A stretch of 64,000 bases of DNA from Clostridium paraputrificum (GCF_900447045.1 NZ_UAWH01000014.1:326501-390500); one strand, 5' to 3'; positions 41,646 to 51,787 are shown, counted from the first letter of the stretch. The notes: a model not told the origin generated them from the letters alone. Made by a program: numbers and translations.

Positions 41646-43445
41646 ATGTTTAATAAATTTAATGTGAAACCATTATGGGAAGTAAGTAAGAAAATTGTTG
41701 CTGTATCTCAAGGATATCAATCAGCAGATATAGTAATTACAAATGCAAAGCTTATAAATGTATGCACTAGAGAAGTAATTGATAATACTGATGTTGCAAT
41801 TAGTGAAGGAAGAATTGCTTTAGTTGGAGATGCAAAGCATTGTGTAGGGGAAGGAACAGAAGTAATTGATGCAAAGGGACAGTATATAGCTCCTGGATTT
41901 TTAGATGGTCATATCCATGTTGAATCATCAATGCTTAGTGTTAGTGAATATGCACGTTCAGTAGTACCTCATGGTACTGTAGGAATATATATGGATCCAC
42001 ATGAAATTTGTAATGTACTTGGGTTAAATGGTGTACGTTATATGATAGAAGATGGTAAGGGAACACCACTTAAGAATATGGTAACTACTCCATCATGCGT
42101 GCCAGCAGTTCCAGGATTCGAGGATACAGGGGCAGCAGTAGGACCTGAAGATGTTGCAGAAACTATGAAGTGGGATGAAGTTGTTGGTCTTGGAGAAATG
42201 ATGAATTTCCCAGGAATATTATATTCTACAGATCATGCACATGGAGTAGTAGGAGAAACATTAAAAGCTAACAAGATAGTAACAGGACATTATTCTCTTC
42301 CTGAAACAGGGAAGGGGTTAAATGGATATATAGCATCAGGAGTAAGATGTTGTCATGAATCTACAAGAGCAGAAGATGCATTAGCAAAGATGAGACTTGG
42401 AATGTATTCAATGTTTAGAGAAGGTTCTGCATGGCATGATTTAAAGGAAGTTAGTAAGTCAATTACTGCAAATGAGGTGGATAGTAGATTTGCAATATTA
42501 ATATCTGATGATACACATCCACATACTTTACTTAAGGATGGACACTTAGATCATATTATAAGAAGAGCTATTGAAGAAGGAATAGATCCACTAGTAGCAA
42601 TACAAATGGTTACTATAAATTGTGCTCAATGTTTCCAAATGGATCATGAATTAGGGTCAATAACTCCAGGAAAATGTGCAGATATAGTTTTTATAGATGA
42701 TTTAAATAAGATTAATATAACAAAGGTTATTATAGATGGTAACGTAGTTGCTGAAAATGGAGTTTTAACAACTGAAATAGCAGAGTACCATTATCCAGAA
42801 GATGCAATGAATTCAATGCATATAAAGGAAGAAATAACTCCAAAATCATTTGATATATTAGCTGAAGGTAAAGATAAGGTTAATGCAAGAGTTATAGAAA
42901 TTATTCCAGCAAGGGTTGGAACATATGAAAGACATATTGAATTAGAAGTTAAAGATGGAAAAGTTCAATGTGATGTAAGTAAAGATGTTCTAAAGGCAGC
43001 TGTATTTGAAAGACACCATGAAACAGGTAAAGTTGGATACGGATTTGTAAAAGGCTTTGGAATTAAAGGGGGAGCAATGGCTGCGACAGTTGCTCACGAT
43101 GCTCATAATTTATTGGTTGTAGGAACAAATGATGAAGATATGGCTTTAGCTGCTAACACATTAGTTGAATGTGGTGGTGGTATGGTAGCTGTTAAAGATG
43201 GTAAGGTATTAGGATTAGTTCCACTTCCAATAGCAGGACTTATGAGTGATAGGCCGTTAGCTGAGATGGCTGAAAAGGTTGAAGGTTTAGATAAGGCATG
43301 GAAAGAAATTGGATGTGATATTGTATCTCCATTTATGACAATGGCTTTAATTCCACTTGCTTGTTTACCAGAATTAAGACTAACTAACAGAGGATTAGTT
43401 GATTGCACAAAGTTTGAACTTGTTCCACTATTCGTAGAAGAATAA
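41646..43445 (+). CDS. ade: Adenine deaminase
   Basis: A 599-residue metal-dependent amidohydrolase converting adenine to hypoxanthine in purine salvage. The metal-binding LDGHIHVESSML motif, the MDPHEICNVLG stretch, LISDDTHPHTLL and the C-terminal adenine-deaminase domain (VAHDAHNLLVVGTND, GGGMVAV) are all in order and the length matches AdeC. RBS AGGGAGAGG before the ATG. No purine riboswitch is visible in the 106-base leader. It is monocistronic with its own terminator. Confidence 0.95.
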   Translation: MFNKFNVKPLWEVSKKIVAVSQGYQSADIVITNAKLINVCTREVIDNTDVAISEGRIALVGDAKHCVGEGTEVIDAKGQYIAPGFLDGHIHVESSMLSVSEYARSVVPHGTVGIYMDPHEICNVLGLNGVRYMIEDGKGTPLKNMVTTPSCVPAVPGFEDTGAAVGPEDVAETMKWDEVVGLGEMMNFPGILYSTDHAHGVVGETLKANKIVTGHYSLPETGKGLNGYIASGVRCCHESTRAEDALAKMRLGMYSMFREGSAWHDLKEVSKSITANEVDSRFAILISDDTHPHTLLKDGHLDHIIRRAIEEGIDPLVAIQMVTINCAQCFQMDHELGSITPGKCADIVFIDDLNKINITKVIIDGNVVAENGVLTTEIAEYHYPEDAMNSMHIKEEITPKSFDILAEGKDKVNARVIEIIPARVGTYERHIELEVKDGKVQCDVSKDVLKAAVFERHHETGKVGYGFVKGFGIKGGAMAATVAHDAHNLLVVGTNDEDMALAANTLVECGGGMVAVKDGKVLGLVPLPIAGLMSDRPLAEMAEKVEGLDKAWKEIGCDIVSPFMTMALIPLACLPELRLTNRGLVDCTKFELVPLFVEE

Positions 43446-43452
43446 TAAAAAG

Positions 43453-43500
43453 TAAGACCAAATAAGAGTGAATAATATTCTTATTTGGTCTTAAATTTTT
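43453..43500 (+). terminator. Terminator after ade
   Basis: Perfect 15-bp stem TAAGACCAAATAAGA and its complement, 11-base loop, followed by AATTTTT. Confidence 0.85.
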
Positions 43501-43528
43501 ATATAATTATAATTTTATAAAAAATAGC

Positions 43529-43560
43529 AAAAAAAGAAAGATGATGGGTACTCATCTTTC
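43529..43560 (-). terminator. Minus-strand terminator downstream of the XRE-TPR regulator
   Basis: Stem GAAAGATGA / TCATCTTTC (43536-43560) read on the minus strand is followed by seven T (A run 43529-43535). Confidence 0.8.
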
Positions 43561-43570
43561 AACTATGGTA

Positions 43571-43662
43571 TAAAAGGGTATTGAGAATTTATGAGAGGTT
43601 ATATGGTCAATAACCAATTACTATGATACGACATTTTGTCGAAAAAGCCAATACCTTTTTTA
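43571..43662. ncRNA. Candidate structured RNA: long closing helix with two internal hairpins
   Basis: A 12-bp helix (43572-43583 with 43649-43660, one G-U) encloses hairpin GGTTAT...ATAACC (43597-43615) and hairpin CGACA-TTT-TGTCG (43629-43641). It is a three-way-junction-like fold followed by T residues on the plus strand and preceded by A residues. It lies between convergent ade and the regulator gene. It could be a small RNA in either direction or an elaborate 3' end of the regulator mRNA. I do not recognise a family. Confidence 0.35.
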
Positions 43663-43687
43663 AAAAAATATGTAGAAATTTTATCCA

Positions 43688-44920
43688 TTACTTAAGGAAT
43701 AAAGCATCTTTGTACCTTCTGTTATGAATATAGTACTCTTTTAGATAGGAAATAAATACTTTTCTCAATTCTACAAGTTGAGTAATGTCATCAACAATAT
43801 ATATTAATAATCCTTCCCAAATAGGACTTTTAATATAATTTTCATTTTCAATATAAAAATTAAATAACTTAAATAATATATTAGCTAAATCCTTACTTAT
43901 ATGCTCTAAAGATTGAGGAGTATCTAGCTTAGTTATTGAATTCTTTAAATTCTCTTTATCTTCTAAAGTAAAATATATTAAACACTCTATAACTGAATCA
44001 GGAATAATCATTCTGTGATCTATTAATCCAGAGTTCTTTTTTAAGTATTTCAAAGAAGTATTATAGTCTTGTATTTTAAAATATGACCAAGCAAGCATTG
44101 AATTAATATACTCAATATAATAGGAATTATTAATCTTTTCAGCCATTCTAAGAGACATTTTTAAGTAATTTATGGCATCTGCATGATTATCTAGCATGAA
44201 ATATACTTCAGCTGTTTTTTCATAACTTTCCATTATACTAATAAAGTTTCCTTCCTCTACATATAAAGCTAATGCCCTTTTTATTGAATCATATGCTTTA
44301 ATTGGGTTATTTTCCACTCTATAAACATAGGAAAGCCAGTAATAACCATGACCATTTTCTTTATAGTTTAGCGCTTTTTCAATATATCTTTTTCCTTCGG
44401 ATATATCTCCTGTAATATTTAAGATATCAACACCAATATAGAAGTTATATAATGACTCTTGCTTGGGAGATAATAAATCAAAAGCTGAAAGTATTGATTC
44501 TTTGGCACCTTCAAATTTATCTCTCTCTGGAGTACTACAATATCTAGCTAGTTTGACCAAATAATAGTCAAGTATAAGAGGAGATGTAATAAAGTCATCT
44601 TCATGCTTTTCTATATCACTGAATATTTTATTTGTATAATCAAATTCATTAAAATTAAGATCATTAAGAAATCTCTCAAATGATTTTAAGCCTTTTTCTA
44701 TAAATTCAGGACTATCGTTGAATTTTAGGCCAAGTCTTTCAAAAAGAATAGATATAACATCATCACTTGGAAGTAATTCACCATTCTCGATACGGCTTAA
44801 GTAGGATGGTACACAGATTCCTTTTGCAAGAGCTTTTTGACTCATATTCTTCTTAATTCTATTTAATCTAACTATTGATCCAATAACTTTCTGATTATTT
44901 TTGTATAAAACATCATTCAT
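43688..44920 (-). CDS. XRE-family regulator with C-terminal TPR repeats
   Basis: A 410-residue protein. The N-terminal XRE helix-turn-helix (about 14-66, RLNRIKKNMSQKALAKGICVPSYLSRIENGELLPS) is followed by a long all-helical region of tetratricopeptide-type repeats (for example NGHGYYWLSYVYRVENNPIKAYDSIKRAL and ADAINYLKMSLRMAEKIN). This is the layout of RRNPP-like peptide-responsive regulators, although membership of that group is not proven and I see no signalling-peptide gene next to it. It is divergent from the GH31 glucosidase gene, so that operon is a candidate target. RBS GAGAGGTT upstream of the ATG on the minus strand. Confidence 0.8.
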   Translation of the reverse strand: MNDVLYKNNQKVIGSIVRLNRIKKNMSQKALAKGICVPSYLSRIENGELLPSDDVISILFERLGLKFNDSPEFIEKGLKSFERFLNDLNFNEFDYTNKIFSDIEKHEDDFITSPLILDYYLVKLARYCSTPERDKFEGAKESILSAFDLLSPKQESLYNFYIGVDILNITGDISEGKRYIEKALNYKENGHGYYWLSYVYRVENNPIKAYDSIKRALALYVEEGNFISIMESYEKTAEVYFMLDNHADAINYLKMSLRMAEKINNSYYIEYINSMLAWSYFKIQDYNTSLKYLKKNSGLIDHRMIIPDSVIECLIYFTLEDKENLKNSITKLDTPQSLEHISKDLANILFKLFNFYIENENYIKSPIWEGLLIYIVDDITQLVELRKVFISYLKEYYIHNRRYKDALFLK

Positions 44921-45200
44921 TTATTAAACCTCTCATTTGTAAAATTTTGTTCATTTCCTTAAGGTTAACATAGCAAAAATATTTAAGTCAATGTTTACAT
45001 GCTATTTTTAACATAATAAGACTATAAATTGTATGAGAATTTCATAGTAAAATTATATGCTTAAAAAATGATTTTTATATCATATTTCACAAGGGATTAT
45101 ATTTCATAAATCGTTGAAATAGGTGAAGTCACTTTGTTACTATAAAATTAAAATATAGGTAGTTAATAGTTATAAATGATTGTAATTTAAGGAGGAGTTT
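44921..45200. other. Divergent intergenic region between the XRE-TPR regulator and the GH31 gene
   Basis: About 280 AT-rich bases without an open frame. It must hold both promoters. ATAGCA (44970-44975) and TGCTAT (44999-45004) form an inverted pair that could be an operator, but no -35/-10 pair stands out clearly. Confidence 0.4.
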
Positions 45201-47351
45201 ATGAAGAGTTATATTGTAAATAAAAACGTAGTTAGATATGAGTTTGGAAAGCCTATTGAAACATATTCTGTAATAGAAAAAGGAGTAAGTGAAAGTGACA
45301 TAGAATTTAAATATTTTCAGTTAAATTTAGGTGAGGAAATTAAACTAAAATATAATATGGGAAAAAAAGATATAGTATATGGATTAGGTGAAAATATAAG
45401 GGGAATAAATAAAAGAGGATGGATATATGAAAGTTTTTGTACTGATGATCCAAATCATGCCCCAGATAAAAAATCCTTATATGGGGCGCATAATTTCTTT
45501 ATTGTTGATGGAGAAAAGAAATTTGGAGTTTATATAGATTTCCCAAGTAAAATTATTTACGATGTAGGATATGAAAAAAAGGACAAGCTAGAGATAACAA
45601 TTGAGGGCAAGGATGCTGATATTTATATAATTAATGGAGAGACAGTAAAAGAGATAGTGCAAAATTTCTTAAAGATAATAGGAAAAGGATATGTACCTCC
45701 AAAGTGGGCTTTTGGTTATATACAAAGTAGATGGAGTTATCCAACAGAAGAGGCAGTAGAAAGTCTAGTTAATGAGTTTATAGAAAGGGATATTCCTTGT
45801 GATGGTATATGTCTAGATTTAGATTATATGGATAATTATAAGGATTTTTCTTTAAGTGATGAAAGATTCCCTAATTTTGAAGAAGTAACTAGAAGACTAA
45901 AGAGTAAGGGTGTTAAGATAATTCCAATAATAGATGCTGGTGTAAAGATAGAAGATGAATATGATATTTATGAAGAAGGTATAGAGAATGATTATTTTGT
46001 CATAGATAAGGATAGAAAACCTTTTGTAGCAGCAGTTTGGCCTGGAAAAGTACATTTTCCAGATTTTTTAAATAAAGATGCAAGAAAATGGTTTGGCAAA
46101 AAGTATAAGTGCTTGATTGATAAGGGGATTGAAGGTTTTTGGAATGATATGAATGAACCAGCAATCTTTTATAGTGAAAATGGAATAAATGATGCTTATA
46201 GAAATATTGACGAATTAAGAACTAAAGAACTTAATATAGATTCATTCTTCAAATTTAAAGATGTTGTATTAGGTTTAAGCAATAGTATGAATGATTATAA
46301 AGGTTTTTATCATAAGACAGAGAATGGAATAGTTAACCATTATGATATTCATAATTTATATGGATTTAATATGACTAAAGCTGCTGCAGAAGGTTTTGAA
46401 GAAATAGATAGTAATAAGAGATTCTTGTTGTTTTCAAGGGCATCATTTATTGGAGCACATAGATATGGTGGTATTTGGACTGGAGATAATTGCTCATGGT
46501 GGGAGCATCTAAATTTAAACATGAAGATGTTACCTTCTATAAATATGTGTGGATTTATATATAGTGGAGCAGATACTTGTGGTTTTGGAAGCAATGTAGA
46601 TCCAGAATTAGCTATAAGGTGGAACCAGTTAAGTATATTTGCCCCTTTATATAGAAATCATTCTTCTATGGGGACAAGAAATCAAGAGCCATTTGCATTT
46701 GATGAGTATACAGAAAAGACTATAAAAAATATTATTAAGTTTAGATATGCAATGATTCCTTATCTTTATTCAGAATATATGAAGGCTATAAATTCAAGTG
46801 ATATGCTAATAAAGCCTTTAAGTTTTGAATATAATGATGAATTTGTATCGCAAATAGAAGATCAATTGCTAGTAGGAGATTCTATTATGATTGCCCCAGT
46901 TTATGAACCCAATAAGAGTGGAAGATATGTGTATCTACCAGAGGATATGCTTTTATGGAAGGTTAAGAAATATACTAGTAAAGACTTTGATGTAATTAAT
47001 AAAGGCCATAATTACATTAATTTAGATTTAAATGAATTTGCAGTATTTATAAGAAAGAATAGAATGTTTGTTTATGGTGAGCCTGCACAAAATACAGAAT
47101 TATTAAATAATGAAACATTAAATGTATTAGCATTTGTAGCAGATAGGGCAGAGTATGATTTATATGATGATGATGGAATAAGTAAGGAATATCTATTAGG
47201 AGAGCATTCAAACTTAAATATAACAATTACATTAGAAGAAGATAAGCATACAATAGTAGTAAAGAATAGTGGAAATAATAAGGTGAAAGAACTTTTAGTA
47301 ACTATTATAACAGCAAAAGGAAAAATAATCACTGAAAAAGTAAATGTATAA
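45201..47351 (+). CDS. GH31 alpha-glucosidase-type enzyme, cytoplasmic
   Basis: A 716-residue glycosidase with an N-terminal beta domain, then the (beta/alpha)8 domain starting KWAFGYIQSRWSYP. The nucleophile is Asp316 in WNDMNEPAIF, the acid/base is Asp429 in GIWTGDNCSWWEHL, and RNHSSMGTRNQEPFAF forms part of the active site; beta domains close the protein. There is no signal peptide, so it acts on imported oligosaccharides, most likely maltodextrins or isomalto-type products. Alpha-xylosidase activity is a family alternative. RBS AAGGAGGAG before the ATG. The pullulanase gene starts 19 bases downstream, so the two form an operon divergent from the XRE-TPR regulator. Confidence 0.9.
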   Translation: MKSYIVNKNVVRYEFGKPIETYSVIEKGVSESDIEFKYFQLNLGEEIKLKYNMGKKDIVYGLGENIRGINKRGWIYESFCTDDPNHAPDKKSLYGAHNFFIVDGEKKFGVYIDFPSKIIYDVGYEKKDKLEITIEGKDADIYIINGETVKEIVQNFLKIIGKGYVPPKWAFGYIQSRWSYPTEEAVESLVNEFIERDIPCDGICLDLDYMDNYKDFSLSDERFPNFEEVTRRLKSKGVKIIPIIDAGVKIEDEYDIYEEGIENDYFVIDKDRKPFVAAVWPGKVHFPDFLNKDARKWFGKKYKCLIDKGIEGFWNDMNEPAIFYSENGINDAYRNIDELRTKELNIDSFFKFKDVVLGLSNSMNDYKGFYHKTENGIVNHYDIHNLYGFNMTKAAAEGFEEIDSNKRFLLFSRASFIGAHRYGGIWTGDNCSWWEHLNLNMKMLPSINMCGFIYSGADTCGFGSNVDPELAIRWNQLSIFAPLYRNHSSMGTRNQEPFAFDEYTEKTIKNIIKFRYAMIPYLYSEYMKAINSSDMLIKPLSFEYNDEFVSQIEDQLLVGDSIMIAPVYEPNKSGRYVYLPEDMLLWKVKKYTSKDFDVINKGHNYINLDLNEFAVFIRKNRMFVYGEPAQNTELLNNETLNVLAFVADRAEYDLYDDDGISKEYLLGEHSNLNITITLEEDKHTIVVKNSGNNKVKELLVTIITAKGKIITEKVNV

Positions 47352-47370
47352 TTTCTTAAGAGAGGTGCTT

Positions 47371-49263
47371 ATGAAAAAACTAGATATAAAGAAAATAGAC
47401 AGTCTTCATTATTATGAAAATAATGATTTAGGCTATGAACTTAAAGGGAAACAAAATGTTTTTAAGGTTTGGTCACCTATAGCTGATGAAATGTACCTAT
47501 GTATATATGATGGGTATGATGATATAGAAGGAAAAGAATATCCTATGGAAAAAGGGCATAAAGGGGTATGGCAAATCACTTTAGATGGAAACTTAGAGAA
47601 TAAGTTTTATACTTTCATTGCTTTAATAGATGGAGTTAAAAGTGAGGGGGTAGACCCTTATGCAAAAGCTATATCTGTAAATGGAGAAAAAGGTGCAATT
47701 ATAGATATGAATAAAAGTAATCCAGAAGGATGGAGTACTCATGTCATACCCAATAGGTTATATGGTACAGATTCAATTATATATGAGGTAAGTGTAAGAG
47801 ATTTATCATCTGATAATGAGTCGGGAATAAGGAATAAGGGTAAGTTTCTAGCCTTAGCAGAGAAAAGTACAAAAGGGCCTAAAGGAATTAAAACAGGAAT
47901 ATCACATATAAAAGATTTAGGAGTAACCCATGTACAACTTTTACCTATATTTGATTTTTCCACTATAAATGAAAGAGAGCCTTATAGTGAAGAAAAGTAT
48001 AATTGGGGGTATGATCCTGCTAATTATAATGTACCAGAAGGTAGTTATTCAACAGATCCATATAATCCAGTTACAAGGATAAGAGAGTTGAAAGAGGCTA
48101 TTAAGTCTGTACATGAAAGTGGTATGTCTGTAATAATGGATGTAGTTTATAATCATATGTATGATGTAGAAAAATCAGGTTTTAACAAATTAATGCCTGG
48201 ATATTATTTTAGATATAACAGTGATGGGAAGCTATCTAATGAAAGTATGTGTGGCAATGGAATAGCATCTGAAAATGCTATGGTTAGAAAATTTATAGTA
48301 GACTCTATAGTTTACTGGGCTAATGAATATAAAATTGATGGATTTAGATTTGATCTTATGGGATTGCTTGATGTAGAAACTATGAATAAAGTTAGGGAAG
48401 AGTTAGATAAGATAGATCCTAATATAATTATTTTAGGTGAAGGTTGGAATATGCCAAGTCTCTTAAGATATGAAGAAAAAGCCGTACAAGGAAATGCTTA
48501 TAAGTTAAATAACATTGCTTTCTTTAATGATGGAATTAGAGATGGATTAAGAGGCAATCCATTTTCTCATGAAGTTAGAGGATTTCTAAGTGGAGAATAT
48601 AATAAGGAATGTGATGTAAAGAGAGGAATAGTAGGAGGAATTAAATATTCGGATTATATTCAATCCTGGGGCGATGTATCTCCTAATCAAGTAATAAATT
48701 ATATTGAATGTCACGATAATCATACTTTATATGATAAATTAAATCTTACAGTAAAAGATGATAATGATTTGAAATATATGAGCAGATTGGGAACTAGTAT
48801 AATTTTATTATCTCAAGGAATTCCATTTTTACATGCAGGACAAGAATTTTTAAGAACTAAGTATGGTGTTGAGAATTCATATAATTCCTCAGATTCAGTT
48901 AATAAGATCGATTGGAGAAGAAAGCTAAAAAATATAGATACATTTAATTATGTTAAAGGATTAATAAGACTAAGAAAAGCTTATCCAGCTTTTAGAATGA
49001 GGACTGTAGAAGAAATAAGAAATAAACTCACATTTATAAATACTCCAATGAATTCAGTGGGGTATAAGCTGTTAGATAATATTAATGGAGATATAATAGT
49101 TATTCATAATGCAAATAAGAATAGGATACAAGTAGATTTTGATCATTATTATAGATTTAATATTATTGTTAACAAAGAAAAGTCTGGAGTAGAAGTAATA
49201 GAAGTAGTAGAAGATAATAAATTATTTGTTGATGGATTATCAACTTTAGTTGTAAAAGTATAA
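47371..49263 (+). CDS. pulA: Type I pullulanase (GH13)
   Basis: A 630-residue intracellular debranching enzyme. An N-terminal CBM48-like domain (about 20-120, FKVWSPIADEMYLCIYDG) precedes the GH13 barrel. The type I signature YNWGYDP starts at Tyr210. Further marks are region I DVVYNH, the nucleophile Asp328 in DGFRFDLMG, the acid Glu357 in ILGEGWN and Asp449 in ECHDNHT. It cleaves alpha-1,6 bonds in pullulan-type dextrins. No signal peptide. ATG 47371 follows AGAGAGGTG; the ATG at 47344 overlaps the end of the GH31 gene and has no RBS. A strong terminator follows. Confidence 0.93.
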   Translation: MKKLDIKKIDSLHYYENNDLGYELKGKQNVFKVWSPIADEMYLCIYDGYDDIEGKEYPMEKGHKGVWQITLDGNLENKFYTFIALIDGVKSEGVDPYAKAISVNGEKGAIIDMNKSNPEGWSTHVIPNRLYGTDSIIYEVSVRDLSSDNESGIRNKGKFLALAEKSTKGPKGIKTGISHIKDLGVTHVQLLPIFDFSTINEREPYSEEKYNWGYDPANYNVPEGSYSTDPYNPVTRIRELKEAIKSVHESGMSVIMDVVYNHMYDVEKSGFNKLMPGYYFRYNSDGKLSNESMCGNGIASENAMVRKFIVDSIVYWANEYKIDGFRFDLMGLLDVETMNKVREELDKIDPNIIILGEGWNMPSLLRYEEKAVQGNAYKLNNIAFFNDGIRDGLRGNPFSHEVRGFLSGEYNKECDVKRGIVGGIKYSDYIQSWGDVSPNQVINYIECHDNHTLYDKLNLTVKDDNDLKYMSRLGTSIILLSQGIPFLHAGQEFLRTKYGVENSYNSSDSVNKIDWRRKLKNIDTFNYVKGLIRLRKAYPAFRMRTVEEIRNKLTFINTPMNSVGYKLLDNINGDIIVIHNANKNRIQVDFDHYYRFNIIVNKEKSGVEVIEVVEDNKLFVDGLSTLVVKV

Positions 49264-49291
49264 AAGAAATCGCAAAAGCGATTTCTTTTTT
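49262..49291. terminator. Terminator after pulA
   Basis: Perfect stem AAGAAATCGC / GCGATTTCTT with AAAA loop and a T run immediately after; the left A residues allow minus-strand use as well. Confidence 0.88.
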
Positions 49292-49411
49292 GAATATAGA
49301 AAAGCAATAATATAACAATATATAAATATAAAAACATATGAATATAAGAATAAATAAATATGTAAATATATATTTATATAAATATGCTGAGATATTTTAA
49401 AAATAAAAAAT

Positions 49412-51361
49412 TTAAATTGTTAAATGATAAAATACTCTTAAGATTTCTGATACGCTCCAAGCTTGTGCAAAGCATCCTCTAGATTCATTAGGATTTAATC
49501 CATCATATATTTCAGCAATTTGTCCAACGCATCCTTCTCTTAAGCAAGACTCAAAGTATTCTAGTTGTTCACGTACTTTTTCTTTGGCCTTAACAGAATA
49601 ATCATTTACTTTAAGATAAGATATGAAATATCCTCCAAGAGGAAATGGCCAAACTGTGCCTTGATGATATGACATGTCACGTTTAAAGTGGCTACCGCCA
49701 TATTCCTTTACAAATTCTTTATCATATTTACTTAATGTTCTAAGTCCATAAGGAGTATATAGTTCTTGATATACTTTATCTACAACTAATTTTGCTTTAT
49801 CATTGCATAATGGAGAGAAGGGAACCATTACAGCCCAAATCTGATTAGATCTAACTTGATTGTCATAGTTATTTCCGGATACAACATCCTTAAGACATTT
49901 TTTTTCTTCATTCCAGAATTTTTCTTCAAATGATTTTTTAACTTTATGGCTTAAGGAATCAAATTCACTTACATTAAAATTTAGTTTAGTGCCAAAAAAA
50001 GAAGCTACTTTTAATGCATTATACCAAAATGCATTAACTTCAACAGGTTTTCCATGTCTTGCAGTAGGTAATATATCATTGAATCTTACATCCATCCAAG
50101 TTACTTGGTGGAAGCCCTCTCCAGCATTAATTAGATAATCATCATCCATATATATATTAAAATCAGTGCCATGCTTGTACCAATTTATAATATCTAATAT
50201 AGGTTGAAAAGCTTCTTCTTTGATAAATTTTAAATCATTACTAGCTAAATAATATTCATAAAGTGCATAAATGTATAAAAGGGAGGCATCTACTGTGTTA
50301 TACATTGGCTCAATTCCGCCTTCTGGAAAAAGGTTAGGCATTAGTCCTTTATTAATATGTTTTATAAATGTTCTAAAGATATCTTTAGCATCATCAAATC
50401 TTTTTGTACTTATGCAACTACCAAGTACAGCAAACATAGTATCGCGTCCCCAATCCTCAAACCATGGATATCCAGCCAATATAGTTTTTGCGTTAGTAGA
50501 GTCTCTATGACTAATGAATTGGTCACTAGCTCTTACTAAGGTTTTTGCTAAATCATCCTCAAAGCCAGCATTATTTATTAATTTTTTTTGTCTATCTATT
50601 TCATTACTTATTAAAGTATCAATATCTTTAATATCTTCATTTTCTAGAGTGAAAATAAGTTGGTATTCAGATTGGCTTTTTCCATTACATTCAAAATAAT
50701 AAGAAACTAGTGTTGTTCCTGAACCAACGGCATTTCTACCATCTACTGCATCATATGCAAAGTAATAATCATTAATAAATGTTGGTGTAGATAATTCTTT
50801 GCTAGAATAGTTCGAATGGATATTAAGTTCTATATCATTAGCAATAAATGTATCATTTTTAATTGTATAATTATGAGGTGATGATAATATTTCCCCTCTT
50901 TTGGCAAATACAAAAACAGGAATAACTTCAAGTTTCACATCTTTATCATTTCTATTATTTATAGAGTATTTTATACCTAAGGTATTTTTACCTTGCTCAT
51001 ATACAATAGTTTTTATAATTTCTACCCCATCATAGAAATATGTCCATTTAGGAAGATATTCTTGGGAAAAAGAATGTATATTGTGAAAACCAGCTATATT
51101 TTTGGTATAGCATACATATTCCTGAGAACTTAAATGAACTTCTTTATTATCAATTCTAAGTATCTCTTCAACTTTGCTGATTATATTTTTTCGATTATTT
51201 GGAGCTTTAGTACAAGCCATAAATAATGAATGATCATTTCTAGCTAGAGAGTTAATAAGGGTTGTACTAGAAAAGCCCCCTAGTCCATTAGTTAGTAAAT
51301 AGCAATGTTCATTACCAGACTTAAATGATTTAAAGTCGTTTTTACCATAGTTAAATTTCAT
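49412..51361 (-). CDS. Amylo-alpha-1,6-glucosidase (glycogen debranching enzyme, GH133 type)
   Basis: A 649-residue protein. The N-terminal domain (about 1-250) starts FNYGKNDF and contains LLTNGLGGFSSTTL, as in bacterial GDE proteins. The C-terminal (alpha/alpha)6 domain has PWFEDWGRDTMFAVLG, TVDASLLYIYALYEYY, GEGFHQVTWMDVR, RSNQIWAVMVPFSPL and YHQGTVWPFPLGGYF, the conserved catalytic blocks of amylo-1,6-glucosidases. It releases glucose from alpha-1,6 branch stubs. The start at 51361 is preceded by GGGAGAGG; the frame extends to 51427 but has no RBS there. It is divergent from malQ, which fits shared control with the maltodextrin operon. Confidence 0.9.
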   Translation of the reverse strand: MKFNYGKNDFKSFKSGNEHCYLLTNGLGGFSSTTLINSLARNDHSLFMACTKAPNNRKNIISKVEEILRIDNKEVHLSSQEYVCYTKNIAGFHNIHSFSQEYLPKWTYFYDGVEIIKTIVYEQGKNTLGIKYSINNRNDKDVKLEVIPVFVFAKRGEILSSPHNYTIKNDTFIANDIELNIHSNYSSKELSTPTFINDYYFAYDAVDGRNAVGSGTTLVSYYFECNGKSQSEYQLIFTLENEDIKDIDTLISNEIDRQKKLINNAGFEDDLAKTLVRASDQFISHRDSTNAKTILAGYPWFEDWGRDTMFAVLGSCISTKRFDDAKDIFRTFIKHINKGLMPNLFPEGGIEPMYNTVDASLLYIYALYEYYLASNDLKFIKEEAFQPILDIINWYKHGTDFNIYMDDDYLINAGEGFHQVTWMDVRFNDILPTARHGKPVEVNAFWYNALKVASFFGTKLNFNVSEFDSLSHKVKKSFEEKFWNEEKKCLKDVVSGNNYDNQVRSNQIWAVMVPFSPLCNDKAKLVVDKVYQELYTPYGLRTLSKYDKEFVKEYGGSHFKRDMSYHQGTVWPFPLGGYFISYLKVNDYSVKAKEKVREQLEYFESCLREGCVGQIAEIYDGLNPNESRGCFAQAWSVSEILRVFYHLTI

Positions 51362-51787
51362 TTGAATCCTCTCCCTTAAATAGATATTTGTATAATTTTG
51401 TAGAAAATGCTTTACTATACATTTCATATGGATAAATTTGAGTTGAGTTTAACAAAGAGGTATTCCAAAGTCAATATGATTATTACTAGAGATTAAAAAG
51501 TGTGAAACTTTTAGGAATTAAATCAAGTTTAAGGAAATGAGCAATAGCAATGCTTACAGCATATATAACCATAAAAAAAGCGACAAAATATCTAAAAAAT
51601 GAAAAATTTCAAGCTTTAAATAGCTGCTTAAAGGAGATTTTGTAGGGGGACTTTTACACACGTGAAATGGCTCTATTTCATTGACTGTGGGGGTTTTAGA
51701 TTGATATACTTTAGGTACAAGGAAGAAATCTTTTCGAAAAGAAATAGAATTGTATTTTACATTTCTAAAAACTAATGAGGTTGTAGT
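51362..51787. other. Divergent control region between the debranching enzyme gene and malQ
   Basis: There is no open frame. It holds the malQ promoter (51681-51710), a small dyad GAAAT-N6-ATTTC at 51664-51679 just upstream of its -35, and a 12-bp palindrome CTTTTCGAAAAG at 51730-51741 in the leader. The minus-strand promoter for the debranching enzyme is not obvious. Confidence 0.5.
51681..51710 (+). promoter_or_regulatory. Promoter of the malQ-glgP-mal operon
   Basis: TTGACT and TATACT separated by 18 bases, about 78 bases upstream of malQ. The GAAAT-N6-ATTTC dyad directly upstream and the CTTTTCGAAAAG palindrome downstream are possible regulator sites. Confidence 0.65.

Noticed and set aside
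49292-49411. Possible origin-like AT-rich region
   Set aside because: It is simple AT-rich sequence between convergent gene ends, without DnaA-box clusters or neighbouring replication genes.
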